From positions 26,825 to 90,824 of the forward strand of contig NZ_JBHZSG010000013.1 of the NCBI RefSeq assembly GCF_043642205.1: a DNA stretch of 64,000 bases, written 5' to 3'. The translations under genes were made by a program, and so were the position numbers. The notes below the pieces were generated by a model. That model ran no database searches, was not told the origin of the DNA, and saw nothing but the letters and a program-made list of their open reading frames with translations. The stretch is from Thalassotalea_A litorea. Its GTDB lineage: Bacteria; Pseudomonadota; Gammaproteobacteria; Enterobacterales; Alteromonadaceae. Shown here piece after piece: positions 36,582 to 46,475 of the stretch (positions are counted from its first letter, which is position 1; each line of letters begins with the position of its first letter).

Positions 36582-37958
36582 TTAACATTCGATAATGTTA
36601 ACGGCCAGGCCACCTCGAGACGTTTCTTTATATTTGGTTTTCATATCATTACCCGTTTCCCACATGGTTTTGATAACTTTATCCAAAGACACTTTTTGAT
36701 TTCCGGTACCACGCATGGCGAGACGTGACGCGTTAATGGCTTTCACGGAACCCATTGCATTACGTTCAATGCATGGCACCTGAACCAGACCACCGACAGG
36801 GTCACAAGTTAATCCTAAATTATGCTCCATGCCGATTTCTGCAGCATTTTCTACCTGTTTCGGGTTACCGCCCAAAATTTCTGTCAGAGCGCCTGCCGCC
36901 ATTGAACAGGCAACACCAACTTCTCCCTGACAACCGACTTCGGCGCCAGAGATTGACGCATTGGTTTTGTACAAAATGCCAATGGCAGCCGCTGTTAATA
37001 AATAACGAATGCAATCGTCTTCGGTAAGTGGTTTAACAAACTTATCGTAATAGCAAAGAACCGCTGGCAAAATACCGGCAGCACCATTGGTCGGTGCTGT
37101 CACAACTTGCGAGCCAGCGGCATTTTCTTCGTTAACCGCCAGTGCAAAAAGGTTGACCCAATCCATTGCCTGCAGCGGATCCGAGCTTTTTTCTACTGAC
37201 AGGGAGCGGAACAGGCTAGGGGCGCGACGCACCACTTTTAAACCTCCGGGAAGAATACCTTCGGTATTGATGCCGCGTTCGACACAGTCGGCCATGGCTT
37301 GCCAGATTTTCAAAAGCTCTTCACGTATATACGACTCAGAATTCAGGCACTTTTCATTTGCCATCATAATTGAGCTGATACTTAACCCGGTTTCCTGACA
37401 TAACGCCAATAGTTCATCCGCGGAGGAAAAGCGATAAGGGCGTTCAATGTTTTGATGCAAAGACAGTGCTTTGTCCTTTTCTTTCTCAAAGTCACAATCC
37501 TCCACAATAAATCCACCACCAATAGAGTAATAGGTTTTTTCGAGAATTACCTTATCATCAGCATAGGCATAAATGGTCATGGCATTCGCATGAGCAGGAA
37601 GCGTTTTTTTACGGTGATAGATAATGGACTCATTACGCGGAAAATCAATAAAATGCTCGTTGTTTAAATGCACTTTACCGGTATTGATGGTGGTTTCGAG
37701 GATCTGATCAATGGCGTTAACATTGATATGCTCCGGCGTTTCCCCGTGCAGCCCTAAAATAACCGCTTTACCGGTACCATGACCAATACCCGTTTGGCCT
37801 AATGATCCAAACAGCTCAACGTTAACACGTTCAATCTTGGTAAATAAATTTTGCTGTTGCAGGGCATCGATAAATCGGTTGGCAGCACGCATCGGACCGA
37901 CAGTATGAGAGCTGGATGGTCCAATGCCAATTGAAAACATATCAAATACACTAATCAT
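36582..37958 (-). CDS. sdaA: L-serine ammonia-lyase (iron-sulfur type)
   Basis: Deaminates L-serine to pyruvate using a 4Fe-4S cluster. The N-terminal regulatory half (SIGIGPSSSHTVGPMRAA) and the catalytic half are fused as one chain, the single-chain form. The cluster cysteines lie in GCQGEVGVACSMA and LTCDPVGGLVQVPC. Length 458 fits. It is transcribed from the minus strand after nudL and pabB, the same pabB-nudL-sdaA arrangement as in E. coli. Confidence 0.95.
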   Translation of the reverse strand: MISVFDMFSIGIGPSSSHTVGPMRAANRFIDALQQQNLFTKIERVNVELFGSLGQTGIGHGTGKAVILGLHGETPEHINVNAIDQILETTINTGKVHLNNEHFIDFPRNESIIYHRKKTLPAHANAMTIYAYADDKVILEKTYYSIGGGFIVEDCDFEKEKDKALSLHQNIERPYRFSSADELLALCQETGLSISSIMMANEKCLNSESYIREELLKIWQAMADCVERGINTEGILPGGLKVVRRAPSLFRSLSVEKSSDPLQAMDWVNLFALAVNEENAAGSQVVTAPTNGAAGILPAVLCYYDKFVKPLTEDDCIRYLLTAAAIGILYKTNASISGAEVGCQGEVGVACSMAAGALTEILGGNPKQVENAAEIGMEHNLGLTCDPVGGLVQVPCIERNAMGSVKAINASRLAMRGTGNQKVSLDKVIKTMWETGNDMKTKYKETSRGGLAVNIIEC

Positions 37959-38071
37959 AGAAAAACCTGAATTATTATCCGTTGTAATTGGTATTAATGG
38001 AATTATGTTCGGATTCTAACTTATATCTAGTTAAAAACCCAGCTTTTGAAAGTTGCTTTAAAATGTTGCTG

Positions 38072-38641
38072 CTACTTTAAATGAGCGACCAAATCTTTGA
38101 TGATTGCCGCTGTCGCTCCCCAAATATTATATGTCATGTAGGGCATAAAATAGATTTTGTGGGTCATGCCGCGTCGGGATACGGTAACGGGTAAATGTTT
38201 CGTTTCGTCAAGAAAGTGTGACAGTGGCACGGTAAACACTTCTGCGACTTCATTTTCGTCAATCTCAAAAGGATAGTGAGAGGGAATAAAACCAACGATA
38301 GGGGTGATCAGATATCCGGTGATGGTATGGTATTGACGCAGCTGACCGAGAATTTCCACGTCGTGTCTGGCGATTCCGACTTCTTCATGTGACTCACGCA
38401 AAGCGGTGGCGATCACACTGGTATCCTCATCTTCACATTTCCCGCCAGGAAAACTGACTTGTCCGGGGTGATGATACAAGTGATCGGCCCGGCGCGTTAA
38501 TACCACCTCTAAACCGGTTTTAGTTTCCTGCAATGCAATTAATACACTGGCGTCTTTTAATTTTCCAGGGTAGCGGAATTCTTGGCAGCTATGAGTCAGG
38601 GAAGCTAATGAAAAGCGCTGGATAAATTCCAATTTATTCAT
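38072..38641 (-). CDS. nudL: CoA pyrophosphatase (NudL/YeaB Nudix hydrolase)
   Basis: A Nudix enzyme expected to hydrolyse coenzyme A or its derivatives to 3',5'-ADP and phosphopantetheine. The UPF0035-type Nudix box runs from FPGGKCEDEDTS to ALRESHEEVGI (about residues 65-90), with the RExxEE metal ligands intact. The Nudix box deviates from the textbook spacing in the way seen in NudL. It is 189 aa, as in E. coli, and lies 23 nt after pabB. Confidence 0.92.
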   Translation of the reverse strand: MNKLEFIQRFSLASLTHSCQEFRYPGKLKDASVLIALQETKTGLEVVLTRRADHLYHHPGQVSFPGGKCEDEDTSVIATALRESHEEVGIARHDVEILGQLRQYHTITGYLITPIVGFIPSHYPFEIDENEVAEVFTVPLSHFLDETKHLPVTVSRRGMTHKIYFMPYMTYNIWGATAAIIKDLVAHLK

Positions 38642-38664
38642 GCAAGCTTAATCTCCCTGAGTCG

Positions 38665-40143
38665 TTAAAGTTTTTCCAATACCGGCAAAATTTTCTGTAC
38701 CTTGTCGAAGGTTTCCTGATATTCGCTATCTACCTGTGAATCGGCAACCACGCCACCTCCGGCCCAGCAATACAAAGTTTGTTGGTGCGCTATCAAGGTT
38801 CTTATGGTGATGCTGGTATCCATTTTCCCACAGGCCGAAAGGTAACCAATAGAACCACAATAAACACTGCGACGGTTAGGTTCAAGCTCTTCAATGATTT
38901 CCATGGCGCGAATTTTTGGTGCACCGGTGATAGAACCGCCCGGAAAGCAACCACGCAGTAAATCCATGGGATTGCGATCGTTTGCCAATTTCCCGACTAC
39001 CGTACTGACCAGATGATGAACCGCCGGAAAGCTTTCTATCGCAAACAGCTGAGGAACCTTTACCGAACCCGGTTCACAGCTTTTGCTGATATCGTTGCGT
39101 AACAGATCAACAATCATCAGATTCTCTGCCTGATCTTTGCTGGCATTTTTTAATTCTAATGCGAGTCGCTGATCTTCATCGCTATCGCTGCCGCGTGGCC
39201 GCGTACCTTTAATCGGTTTGGTTTGTACCATTGCACCTTTTACCTGTAAAAAACGCTCCGGTGATACACTGAGGATGCAACCGTCGGGCAAACGGATAAA
39301 GGCGGAAAATGGCGCAAGATTGCTTTCCCTTAACGCTAAATACGCCAGATATTCACTGCCCTGATAGGCGGCCTGAAATCGTTGAGTCAGATTGATTTGA
39401 TAACAATCTCCACTCAGCAGATATTCCTGAACCTGAATAAATTTTTGTCGATATTGTTCAGCAGTCATATTGGCTTGCCAGGGCGTTGTTAATGTAAACG
39501 CGGCTAGGGCGGTGCCTGAGGGTTTGCTTGTATTAGCAGGAAAGTAACGCTCAGTCAGGCTCGATAAGTTATCGTCCTGACTTACCAGGGTAAAACTGTG
39601 ATGGTGGCGATCAAAAATCAACGCATGGCGATAAATCCCAACAGCCATATCTGGCAGGTCAATATCACGTTCACTGGTAGCGGGTAAACGCTCAAAATAA
39701 CGACCTAAGTCATAACTGAAATAGCCGAGCACGCCGCCGGTAAATGGCAGCTCAGGTTGTGGTGAGACGTCAACGCAGTGCGTCGATAAGTAGTGGTCGA
39801 CTAAGGTCAAGGGATCGGCAACCGAATAGCGCACCTGATCTGAACGAATATCGTCAACCTGGGTTTTTCCCTGCTTAGTCTGCAGTGTTAACACCGGCTC
39901 TATGGCAATAATGTCAAAGCGACTATCGGGATGATCGGTAGCATTGGAATCCAACCATATGGCATAGGGCAGGTGCTGCAACTGGGCAAATATCTGCTCA
40001 ACGCTAAGGTTGTTTTGTTCTGTTAAATTGACGGTAAATATCGACATTTTGGCAAAATCAGTAATATCCGGGGTGGCACAAATAATGGGAATTTTGTCTA
40101 AGTCTATCAAACTCCCTGGATTTTGGAGAATGGCTTTACGCAC
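38665..40143 (-). CDS. pabB: Aminodeoxychorismate synthase component I
   Basis: Joins with PabA to convert chorismate and glutamine to 4-amino-4-deoxychorismate for folate. The chorismate-binding domain has the PIKGTRPRG stretch, the GSITGAPKIRAMEII motif and the late YCWAGGGVVADSQVDSEYQET motif. The C-terminal core is complete. The annotated start is GTG at 40143 (492 aa); Met33 at 40047 would give 460 aa, closer to E. coli (453). No strong ribosome site decides between them. It is the first gene of the pabB-nudL pair, with sdaA downstream. Confidence 0.93.
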   Translation of the reverse strand: MRKAILQNPGSLIDLDKIPIICATPDITDFAKMSIFTVNLTEQNNLSVEQIFAQLQHLPYAIWLDSNATDHPDSRFDIIAIEPVLTLQTKQGKTQVDDIRSDQVRYSVADPLTLVDHYLSTHCVDVSPQPELPFTGGVLGYFSYDLGRYFERLPATSERDIDLPDMAVGIYRHALIFDRHHHSFTLVSQDDNLSSLTERYFPANTSKPSGTALAAFTLTTPWQANMTAEQYRQKFIQVQEYLLSGDCYQINLTQRFQAAYQGSEYLAYLALRESNLAPFSAFIRLPDGCILSVSPERFLQVKGAMVQTKPIKGTRPRGSDSDEDQRLALELKNASKDQAENLMIVDLLRNDISKSCEPGSVKVPQLFAIESFPAVHHLVSTVVGKLANDRNPMDLLRGCFPGGSITGAPKIRAMEIIEELEPNRRSVYCGSIGYLSACGKMDTSITIRTLIAHQQTLYCWAGGGVVADSQVDSEYQETFDKVQKILPVLEKL

Positions 40144-40392
40144 AAAATATTTTCAATCCAGAGAAATTGTACATTTGATACTACGTTTGTCTGGCTCATA
40201 ATGATTTGGCGAGGTATCATACGGACAATCTTAATAAATTCAATATAATTAGGGACGTTATCTGTTCAAGGCTCTATTTTATTCATCATTTATGTCTAGA
40301 ATGAATCTTGCCAATTAACGAATTCAACCCTTAAATTGAGAGCCCAGGTACATACTGCAAAAGCAGTTTACCTAAACACCGACGAGAATATT

Positions 40393-41922
40393 ATGACTAT
40401 CATTAAGCAACAGGATTTTATTGATAGCATTGAAGATGCTTTACAATATATCTCTTTCTACCATCCTCTGGATTTCATCCAGGCTCTGGAAACTGCCTAC
40501 CATAAAGAACAAAGCCAGGCGGCAAAAGATGCCATTGCACAAATTTTAATTAACTCGCGTATGTCCGCTGAAGGCCATCGTCCAATTTGCCAGGATACCG
40601 GTATTGTCACGTGTTTCGTGAAAGTCGGTATGGAAGTGAAATGGGATAAAACCGATCTGACGGTTCAACAAATGGTCGATGAAGGGACTCGTCGGGCTTA
40701 CACCAATCCCGATAATCCACTACGTGCATCCATCGTTGCAGACCCTGCTGGTGCTCGTAAAAATACCAAGGATAATACACCGTCGGTTGTGCATATTGAT
40801 TTGGTTGCCGGAGATCAGGTTGAAGTCATGATTGCAGCAAAAGGCGGCGGCAGTGAAAACAAAACCAAAATGGCGATGTTAAACCCAAGCGATTCCATTG
40901 CTGACTGGGTTGTGAAAACCCTACCAACCATGGGCGCTGGCTGGTGTCCACCGGGTATGTTGGGTATCGGTATTGGTGGTACAGCGGAAAAAGCCGGTGT
41001 ACTGGCTAAAGAAAGCTTAATGGATCCGGTCGATATTCAGGAGTTAATTGATCGTGGCCCGCAAAATGCCGAAGAAGAGTTACGTTTAGAGATTTACGAA
41101 CGCGTCAATAAATTGGGTATCGGTGCCCAGGGCCTTGGCGGCCTGACCACAGTCGTCGATGTGAAGATCAATTCAGTACCCACCCACGCAGCGTCTAAAC
41201 CGGTAGTAATGATCCCAAATTGTGCGGCAACTCGTCACGTACACTTTCATTTAGATGGTTCTGGTCCGGCGAATTTAACGCCGCCAAAACTGGAAGAATG
41301 GCCGGAAGTTACCTGGGAAATCGGTGACAATGTTCGTCGCGTCAATGTAGATTCGCTGACAAAAACCGATATTGCCGAGTGGAAGACGGGTGAAACCGTA
41401 TTATTATCAGGCAAGATTTTAACGGGGCGTGATGCCGCTCACAAACGTATTCAGCAATTGCTTGAATCTGGCGAAGGTTTGCCCGACGGCGTCGATTTTA
41501 CCAATAAATTTATCTATTACGTCGGCCCCGTTGATGCCGTTGGTGATGAAGTTGTTGGTCCTGCAGGCCCGACAACCGCAACACGCATGGATAAGTTTAC
41601 CGAAATGATGTTGGCCGACACGGGTCTGTTGGGCACAATCGGTAAAGCCGAACGTGGCCCAGGCACGGTGGAAAGCATTAAAAACCACAAATCCGTGTAT
41701 TTGATGGCGGTCGGTGGTGCAGCTTACCTGGTGTCTAAAGCGATCAAAAAATCTCGTGTAGTGGCTTTTGAAGAGCTAGGTATGGAAGCCATTTACGAAT
41801 TTGAAGTGGAAGACATGCCAGTGACGGTTGCGGTGGACAGCTCAGGTGAATCAGCTCACGTTACAGGTCCTGCAATTTGGCAGGCGAAAATCGAAGAGTT
41901 AGATGAAAAGCTAAAGGCTTAA
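40393..41922 (+). CDS. Class I fumarate hydratase (iron-sulfur)
   Basis: Interconverts fumarate and malate in the TCA cycle with an oxygen-sensitive 4Fe-4S cluster. It is a single chain with the alpha domain (Cys in GHRPICQDTG and the CAATRHVHFHLDG block) and the beta domain (GPAGPTTATRMDKF and VGGAAYLVSKAI). The 509-aa length fits the two-domain class I enzyme of Alteromonadales, which is close to FumA/FumB but shorter. I trimmed the frame to the ATG at 40393 because an upstream extension of 19 residues is unlike the family. It is monocistronic, with a terminator. Confidence 0.93.
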   Translation: MTIIKQQDFIDSIEDALQYISFYHPLDFIQALETAYHKEQSQAAKDAIAQILINSRMSAEGHRPICQDTGIVTCFVKVGMEVKWDKTDLTVQQMVDEGTRRAYTNPDNPLRASIVADPAGARKNTKDNTPSVVHIDLVAGDQVEVMIAAKGGGSENKTKMAMLNPSDSIADWVVKTLPTMGAGWCPPGMLGIGIGGTAEKAGVLAKESLMDPVDIQELIDRGPQNAEEELRLEIYERVNKLGIGAQGLGGLTTVVDVKINSVPTHAASKPVVMIPNCAATRHVHFHLDGSGPANLTPPKLEEWPEVTWEIGDNVRRVNVDSLTKTDIAEWKTGETVLLSGKILTGRDAAHKRIQQLLESGEGLPDGVDFTNKFIYYVGPVDAVGDEVVGPAGPTTATRMDKFTEMMLADTGLLGTIGKAERGPGTVESIKNHKSVYLMAVGGAAYLVSKAIKKSRVVAFEELGMEAIYEFEVEDMPVTVAVDSSGESAHVTGPAIWQAKIEELDEKLKA

Positions 41923-41956
41923 CTTAATCTGAATAAAACGTTAAGTATGAAAATTT

Positions 41957-41996
41957 AAACGCTCCCTGATGTTAAATCTAGGAGCGTTTTTTATTT
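41957..41996 (+). terminator. Rho-independent terminator of the fumarase gene
   Basis: AAACGCTCC and GGAGCGTTT arms with a longer loop, then a T-rich tail. Confidence 0.8.
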
Positions 41997-42059
41997 TTAT
42001 GCCATTTTATGTTTGAATATCCGAGTTACAACAATCTGTGAAAAAGCAGGGAACAATAA

Positions 42060-44153
42060 ATGAATCCATTTTCAAAAATTACTTTAGGTACCATTGCCAG
42101 CCTGGCGTTTGCCGCAGTGCCTGCACTTGCTGAACAGGCAAATGCTAACTCCGAAAAAGAAATCAATAGTGTACCGTCTCAGTCAGAGACCCTAACCGTT
42201 GATCATCTCAATAACTTTCGTCAGCCTTATGAGGTGAAAGTCTCTCCTGATGGCAGCGCTGTAGTCTATGGCATTAAAAATGGTCAGGAGAAAGCTAGCA
42301 ACCATCTTTATCTTCATGATCTTAGTAGTGAAAAGGTTACGCAATTAACGTCCAATAAATCTGCTGAGCATGCCGTGCAGTGGGCAAATGACAGCAAAGG
42401 TATTTATTTTTTGTCTTCACGCAGCGGTACGTCACAAGTCTGGTATCTAGGACTAAGTGGTGGAGAAGCACAGCAGTTAACGGATTTTCCCCTTGATGTC
42501 GGTGGTTACAAAATTGCCGCCGACGGTAAAACCATGGCGCTGGCCTTTGATGTCGTGCCAGGTTGTAAAACCTTACAATGTACGCTGGATGCCAAACAAA
42601 AAATGGCCGATGAAAAGCACAATACTCGGGCTTACGATCAACTTATGGTACGGCACTGGGATCATTGGCTCGATCGTTTCAATACACACCTGTTTGTGGC
42701 AACTTTGCCAGAGCAGGGCAAGTTGACCGAAGCAACCGATTTGATGCCAGATTGGGATGCCGATATCGCCGGTATGTCTCAGGTAAGTTTTAATGTTGAA
42801 AGCAACAAACTGGCATTTTCGGCGAAAAAGCCAGGACGGGATCATGCCTGGACAACAAATTGGGATATCTTTGAAGTCGATTTGACCAGCAATACGATGA
42901 CCAATATTACTGAAGATAATCAAGCCTGGGATGCGCAGCCTCAGTATTCAAGCGATGGCCGCTATTTGGCCTGGAAAGCGATGAAAACTCCGGTGTATGA
43001 GTCAGATAAGTTTAGTCTGAAAGTGAAAGACTTACGCAGTCAAAAAATTCAAGACATTGCTCCTTTGTGGGACCGCTCTATCAGTGACTTTCATTTTAGT
43101 GATGATAATCGTTCGGTGATCGCAGTGGCTCAGGATCTGGGGCAAAAAAGCATTTTCTCTATTAGCCTGCAATTTGGTGAGGTAACACCGGTTTATCAAG
43201 ATGGCACCGTTGCTAATGTAAGCAGTGCTGGTAAAGCGATTTATTTCACCCGCCACACGCTGGATAAGCCGGCAGATATTTACACTATCAACAAAGATAG
43301 TTATGGATTCAAACAATTAACGCAATTGAACAAAGACACGCTCGATACCCTGCAATTAGGGGAGTTTCAACAGTTCAGTTTTCCTGGCTGGAATGATGAA
43401 AAAGTTTACGGGTACTGGTTAAAACCGGCAAACTTTGAAGAAGGCAAAAAATACCCAATTGCATTTTTAGTCCATGGCGGTCCGCAGGGAAGTTTCGGCA
43501 ATATGTTTCACTATCGCTGGAACGCGCAATTATGGGCTGCACAGGGCTATGGCGTAGTGATGATCGACTTTCACGGCTCCACCGGTTACGGACAAAAGTT
43601 TACGGATTCGATCAGCGGCGATTGGGGCGGGAAACCGCTCATTGATTTGCAAAAAGGCCTGGCCTTTATCACCGAAAAAGAAGCCTGGTTAGATGGCGAC
43701 AATGCCTGTGCTTTGGGGGCATCATATGGTGGCTATATGATGAACTGGATCATGGGGAATTGGTCTGACGGTTTTAACTGTATCGTTAATCATGCCGGAC
43801 TTTTCGATATGCAGAGTTTTTATTACGTGACCGAAGAACTTTGGTTCCCAGAGCATGATTTCTCCGGGCCTTATTACAGCAACGCCGAAAACTATGACAA
43901 ATTTGATCCGTCTCGGTTTGTTGATAACTGGAAGATGCCAATGCTGGTTATCCAGGGGGAGCTGGACTATCGCGTCCCTTACGGACAAAGTCTCGGCGCA
44001 TTTACCACGTTGCAACGCAAAGGTATCGATTCACGTCTGGTGATGTTTCCCGATGAAGATCACCATATCCGCAAACCGGATAATCTTAAAGAGTGGTATC
44101 GGGAAGTTTTTGCATGGATGGATAAATATCTAGGTCCTGACCGCGCCGAGTAA
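42060..44153 (+). CDS. S9-family serine peptidase (acylaminoacyl/dipeptidyl peptidase-like)
   Basis: A 697-aa periplasmic peptidase of the prolyl oligopeptidase family. A signal peptide ends near ALAEQ (residue 24). A seven-bladed WD40-like propeller spans about 55-430, and the alpha/beta-hydrolase domain follows. The catalytic triad is readable: Ser555 in GASYGGYM, Asp636 in GELDYRVP and His668 in DEDHHI, with the oxyanion-hole stretch VHGGPQG at 471-477. It removes short peptides or acylated amino acids from exogenous proteins. It may be co-transcribed with the small exported protein 34 nt downstream. Confidence 0.9.
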   Translation: MNPFSKITLGTIASLAFAAVPALAEQANANSEKEINSVPSQSETLTVDHLNNFRQPYEVKVSPDGSAVVYGIKNGQEKASNHLYLHDLSSEKVTQLTSNKSAEHAVQWANDSKGIYFLSSRSGTSQVWYLGLSGGEAQQLTDFPLDVGGYKIAADGKTMALAFDVVPGCKTLQCTLDAKQKMADEKHNTRAYDQLMVRHWDHWLDRFNTHLFVATLPEQGKLTEATDLMPDWDADIAGMSQVSFNVESNKLAFSAKKPGRDHAWTTNWDIFEVDLTSNTMTNITEDNQAWDAQPQYSSDGRYLAWKAMKTPVYESDKFSLKVKDLRSQKIQDIAPLWDRSISDFHFSDDNRSVIAVAQDLGQKSIFSISLQFGEVTPVYQDGTVANVSSAGKAIYFTRHTLDKPADIYTINKDSYGFKQLTQLNKDTLDTLQLGEFQQFSFPGWNDEKVYGYWLKPANFEEGKKYPIAFLVHGGPQGSFGNMFHYRWNAQLWAAQGYGVVMIDFHGSTGYGQKFTDSISGDWGGKPLIDLQKGLAFITEKEAWLDGDNACALGASYGGYMMNWIMGNWSDGFNCIVNHAGLFDMQSFYYVTEELWFPEHDFSGPYYSNAENYDKFDPSRFVDNWKMPMLVIQGELDYRVPYGQSLGAFTTLQRKGIDSRLVMFPDEDHHIRKPDNLKEWYREVFAWMDKYLGPDRAE

Positions 44154-44187
44154 GACAGAAGATGAACATAATTAACAGGCAGTAATC

Positions 44188-44574
44188 ATGAATAAACGAA
44201 CGTTTTCGATATTGAGCGCTTTATTACTATTGGCGAGTAGTATTCAGGCACAAGAAAAATATAATCATTTCGCTTCCTTAGAGGCAAAAGACACTCAGGC
44301 GGCACTGTGTAACCTAGCTGCGTTTAATGAAACGCTTAAGGCGATTACCGCCAAAGAAGCATTAACGCCGGAAGATATGGTTAAAGTCCATGAGTTGACC
44401 TATACCCTGGAAAATGCGGTGATTAGGTTACAACAAGATCTCAATACTATTGCCGAAGATCTGGAAAGTGTGCATCTGGCGTCGGAACGTTTGGATGCGG
44501 ATACTGTTAAATCGTCGGGACAAACGTATTTAACCGCGACTGAATTGTTGTTAAACCGACAATCTTGTCGTTAA
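44188..44574 (+). CDS. Small exported helical protein (DUF6746-like)
   Basis: A 128-aa protein with a signal peptide ending near IQAQEKY (about residue 22). The mature part is almost entirely helical (ALCNLAAFNETLKAI, MVKVHELTYTLENAVIRLQQDLNTIAEDLESVHLASERLD) with two Cys. It resembles the uncharacterised DUF6746 group of marine gammaproteobacteria, a match I am only moderately sure of. A periplasmic sensor or chaperone-like role is possible. It lies downstream of the S9 peptidase on the same strand. Confidence 0.7.
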   Translation: MNKRTFSILSALLLLASSIQAQEKYNHFASLEAKDTQAALCNLAAFNETLKAITAKEALTPEDMVKVHELTYTLENAVIRLQQDLNTIAEDLESVHLASERLDADTVKSSGQTYLTATELLLNRQSCR

Positions 44575-44688
44575 CGGTTGTAGCGAGTCTCTGGCTTTAA
44601 GCTGGTCAGAAAATCACGATGCGATCATGCGGTTAATATCTCATGGTCGTAAAAACGAAACTTACAATCTAATTACAAGGAAAGCCAA

Positions 44689-44850
44689 ATGGAAGCAATG
44701 GGAATTTTAGGGTTTATTTTTGGATTAGCGGGCTTATCGTATGCGATGAAAGCAAAAAGTGATATTGCCCATTTGCAACAGGAATTTGCCGATCTGAAGA
44801 CAAGGGTAAAGTCTTTGCATGAATCACATACTAATGATCCAGATAAATGA
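44689..44850 (+). CDS. 53-aa membrane-anchored coiled-coil protein
   Basis: A short ORF with an AAGGAAAG ribosome site about 5 nt before the ATG. Residues 5-19 (GILGFIFGLAGLSYA) form one membrane segment. A Lys-rich stretch and a heptad-like helix (IAHLQQEFADLKTRVKSLHES) follow. This is a typical small inner-membrane protein of unknown function. It is followed at once by a truncated MITE copy. I do not recognise a family, but the clean ribosome site and the amphipathic pattern make it likely real. Confidence 0.6.
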   Translation: MEAMGILGFIFGLAGLSYAMKAKSDIAHLQQEFADLKTRVKSLHESHTNDPDK

Positions 44851-44883
44851 TTCTGGCAAATAATGTTGCCGTCATTTTTTTGT

Positions 44884-45077
44884 TGAAATATAGGGCCGTA
44901 AATGGGCCTTAAGGTAAACTCCCTACGAGTGAGTTTTAAAGGCGTTTGGACTAGGTTACTGATTTTGGCTGATTTTGGCTGTTTTTGAGAGCGGAATAAC
45001 CATTCTCTGCAATCAAAGCCTTGTCTAAAAGCCTTTAAATTCTCACTGAGTGAGTAATAATTTAATGTGATTGGTAT
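44884..45077 (+). mobile_element. MITE-like element, truncated copy 3
   Basis: Matches copy 2 in the same orientation but lacks about the first 75 bp, including one terminal repeat. The intact right end is TTAATGTGATTGGTAT. A short internal duplication of a GATTTTGGCT unit sets it apart from copies 1 and 2. Confidence 0.8.
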
Positions 45078-45411
45078 AAATAAATATGTCTCAATCAACA
45101 CGTCTGATTGAATCCTCAGCCGGTGCAAGGCCATTGCTTCTGCAATGCTCTTGCATTGCGTGCATACCTTGCGTTTTAGCACTGACAAACGCTTTTGCCA
45201 TTCTGATGGCCAGGCAGACAGAGCGCGATATTGGTGGGCACTCGATGTTGGTCTTGTTGAAATTAAGCCTTCGTTCTAGCAGCCAAAACCGATTTTCTAC
45301 CTGTCGTTGCCGGTTCTTCTACGACTAATCTACATAAATGTGTTTAAATATAGGGTATTACCGATATATTATTTGCGCGAAACTTAAACGCGATCTCAGT
45401 AGTTAATTTAT
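45078..45411. other. Intergenic region upstream of the AraC-type regulator
   Basis: About 330 bases. A short open frame on the plus strand lacks a ribosome site and family features and is not accepted. The AT-rich last 70 bases should contain the regulator's promoter. Confidence 0.4.
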
Positions 45412-46413
45412 ATGATCAAAGTATCATCCCATTCCATCAGAGCCCTGGTGGTTTATCTGTCACACCTTGGCGTTCCGCTACGGCAGAGTCTCGATTTAGT
45501 GGGGCTGGACAAGGCCGCACTGTTTAATGAACACTCGCTATTATCGACCAACGTGCTGGAGTCTTTGTATGACTTTGCGGAGAAAAACCTTGGCTTGCAA
45601 GACGTCGGGTTTAACTTTGGCCAAACCATTGAGCCGGATCGCTGGAGCACCTTAGGCTATATCGCGTTTACCGCACCGACGCTACAAAAAGCTTTGCAGC
45701 AACAATACAAATTTCAATCGCTGGTCGGTAATCTTGGCTCTCCGGTGATAAAACAACAGGGCGAACATACACTAATCAACTGGGTACCGGCCTATGCGTG
45801 CTCTCATCATACCGTCGAGGAGATTCTCACCGGCTGGGTGGCCTTTGCCCGTAAGCTCTCTGCGGCCCCGGTGATCCCTGAAAAGGTGTTTTTTGCCCAT
45901 GCCTGTCAAGGGGATGAGAGGGTTTATGAGCAGTACTTTCAATGCCCGGTATTGTTTTGTCAGGATGCAAACGGCGTGTTGGTTGATTCAGACTTACTAC
46001 AGGTGCCTCTAATTAAGCATGAACCACAATTGCATGATTTATTGTGTCAGCACGCTGAGCAGCAACTCGCCAGCTTTACCGAAGCCGTACCGATTGAAGT
46101 CATGAGCCAATATATGGTGAATCGATTGTCGGTAAAAGTTCCGGATATTGAAGAAATTGCCGAATTGATGAATCTGAGTGTTCGCACTTTACAGCGAAAG
46201 CTATCTGATGCAGGAACCAGCTATAGTCAGTTGTTAGATAGTCTGCGCAAGAAAATGGCGATGGATTATCTGCATCTCGAGCACTATTCCATCGTCTATA
46301 TCGCGGAAATGACGGGTTTTTCAGAGCAGAGTGCTTTTCAACGAGCGTTTAAACGCTGGACCGGGATGACGCCTTTGCAGTACCGCAAGAAGCAAAATCG
46401 GGACGACAACTAA
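45412..46413 (+). CDS. AraC-family transcriptional regulator with arabinose-binding-like N-terminal domain
   Basis: A 333-aa regulator. The N-terminal sensor (about 15-200, LVVYLSHLGVPLRQSLDLVGLDKAAL through the TLGYIAFTAPTLQKAL stretch) matches the Arabinose_bd-type domain found in regulators such as OruR. The C-terminus is a double HTH (about 235-328), with MTGFSEQSAFQRAFKRWTGMTPLQYR as its second motif. It probably senses a small organic ligand. It precedes the five-gene uptake/oxidation operon with one small lipoprotein between them, so it is the best candidate for its local regulator. That link is inferred. Confidence 0.87.
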   Translation: MIKVSSHSIRALVVYLSHLGVPLRQSLDLVGLDKAALFNEHSLLSTNVLESLYDFAEKNLGLQDVGFNFGQTIEPDRWSTLGYIAFTAPTLQKALQQQYKFQSLVGNLGSPVIKQQGEHTLINWVPAYACSHHTVEEILTGWVAFARKLSAAPVIPEKVFFAHACQGDERVYEQYFQCPVLFCQDANGVLVDSDLLQVPLIKHEPQLHDLLCQHAEQQLASFTEAVPIEVMSQYMVNRLSVKVPDIEEIAELMNLSVRTLQRKLSDAGTSYSQLLDSLRKKMAMDYLHLEHYSIVYIAEMTGFSEQSAFQRAFKRWTGMTPLQYRKKQNRDDN

Positions 46414-46475
46414 ACGTAATCAGGGAAATAGGTGTCGCAAGAATATGATCCCGAATTAATCCTAAAGGAGTAGAT

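Noticed and set aside
45086..45328. 80-aa plus-strand frame upstream of the AraC regulator
   Set aside because: It has no ribosome site, odd Cys/Arg composition and no family pattern, and it starts just after a MITE end. Probably chance.
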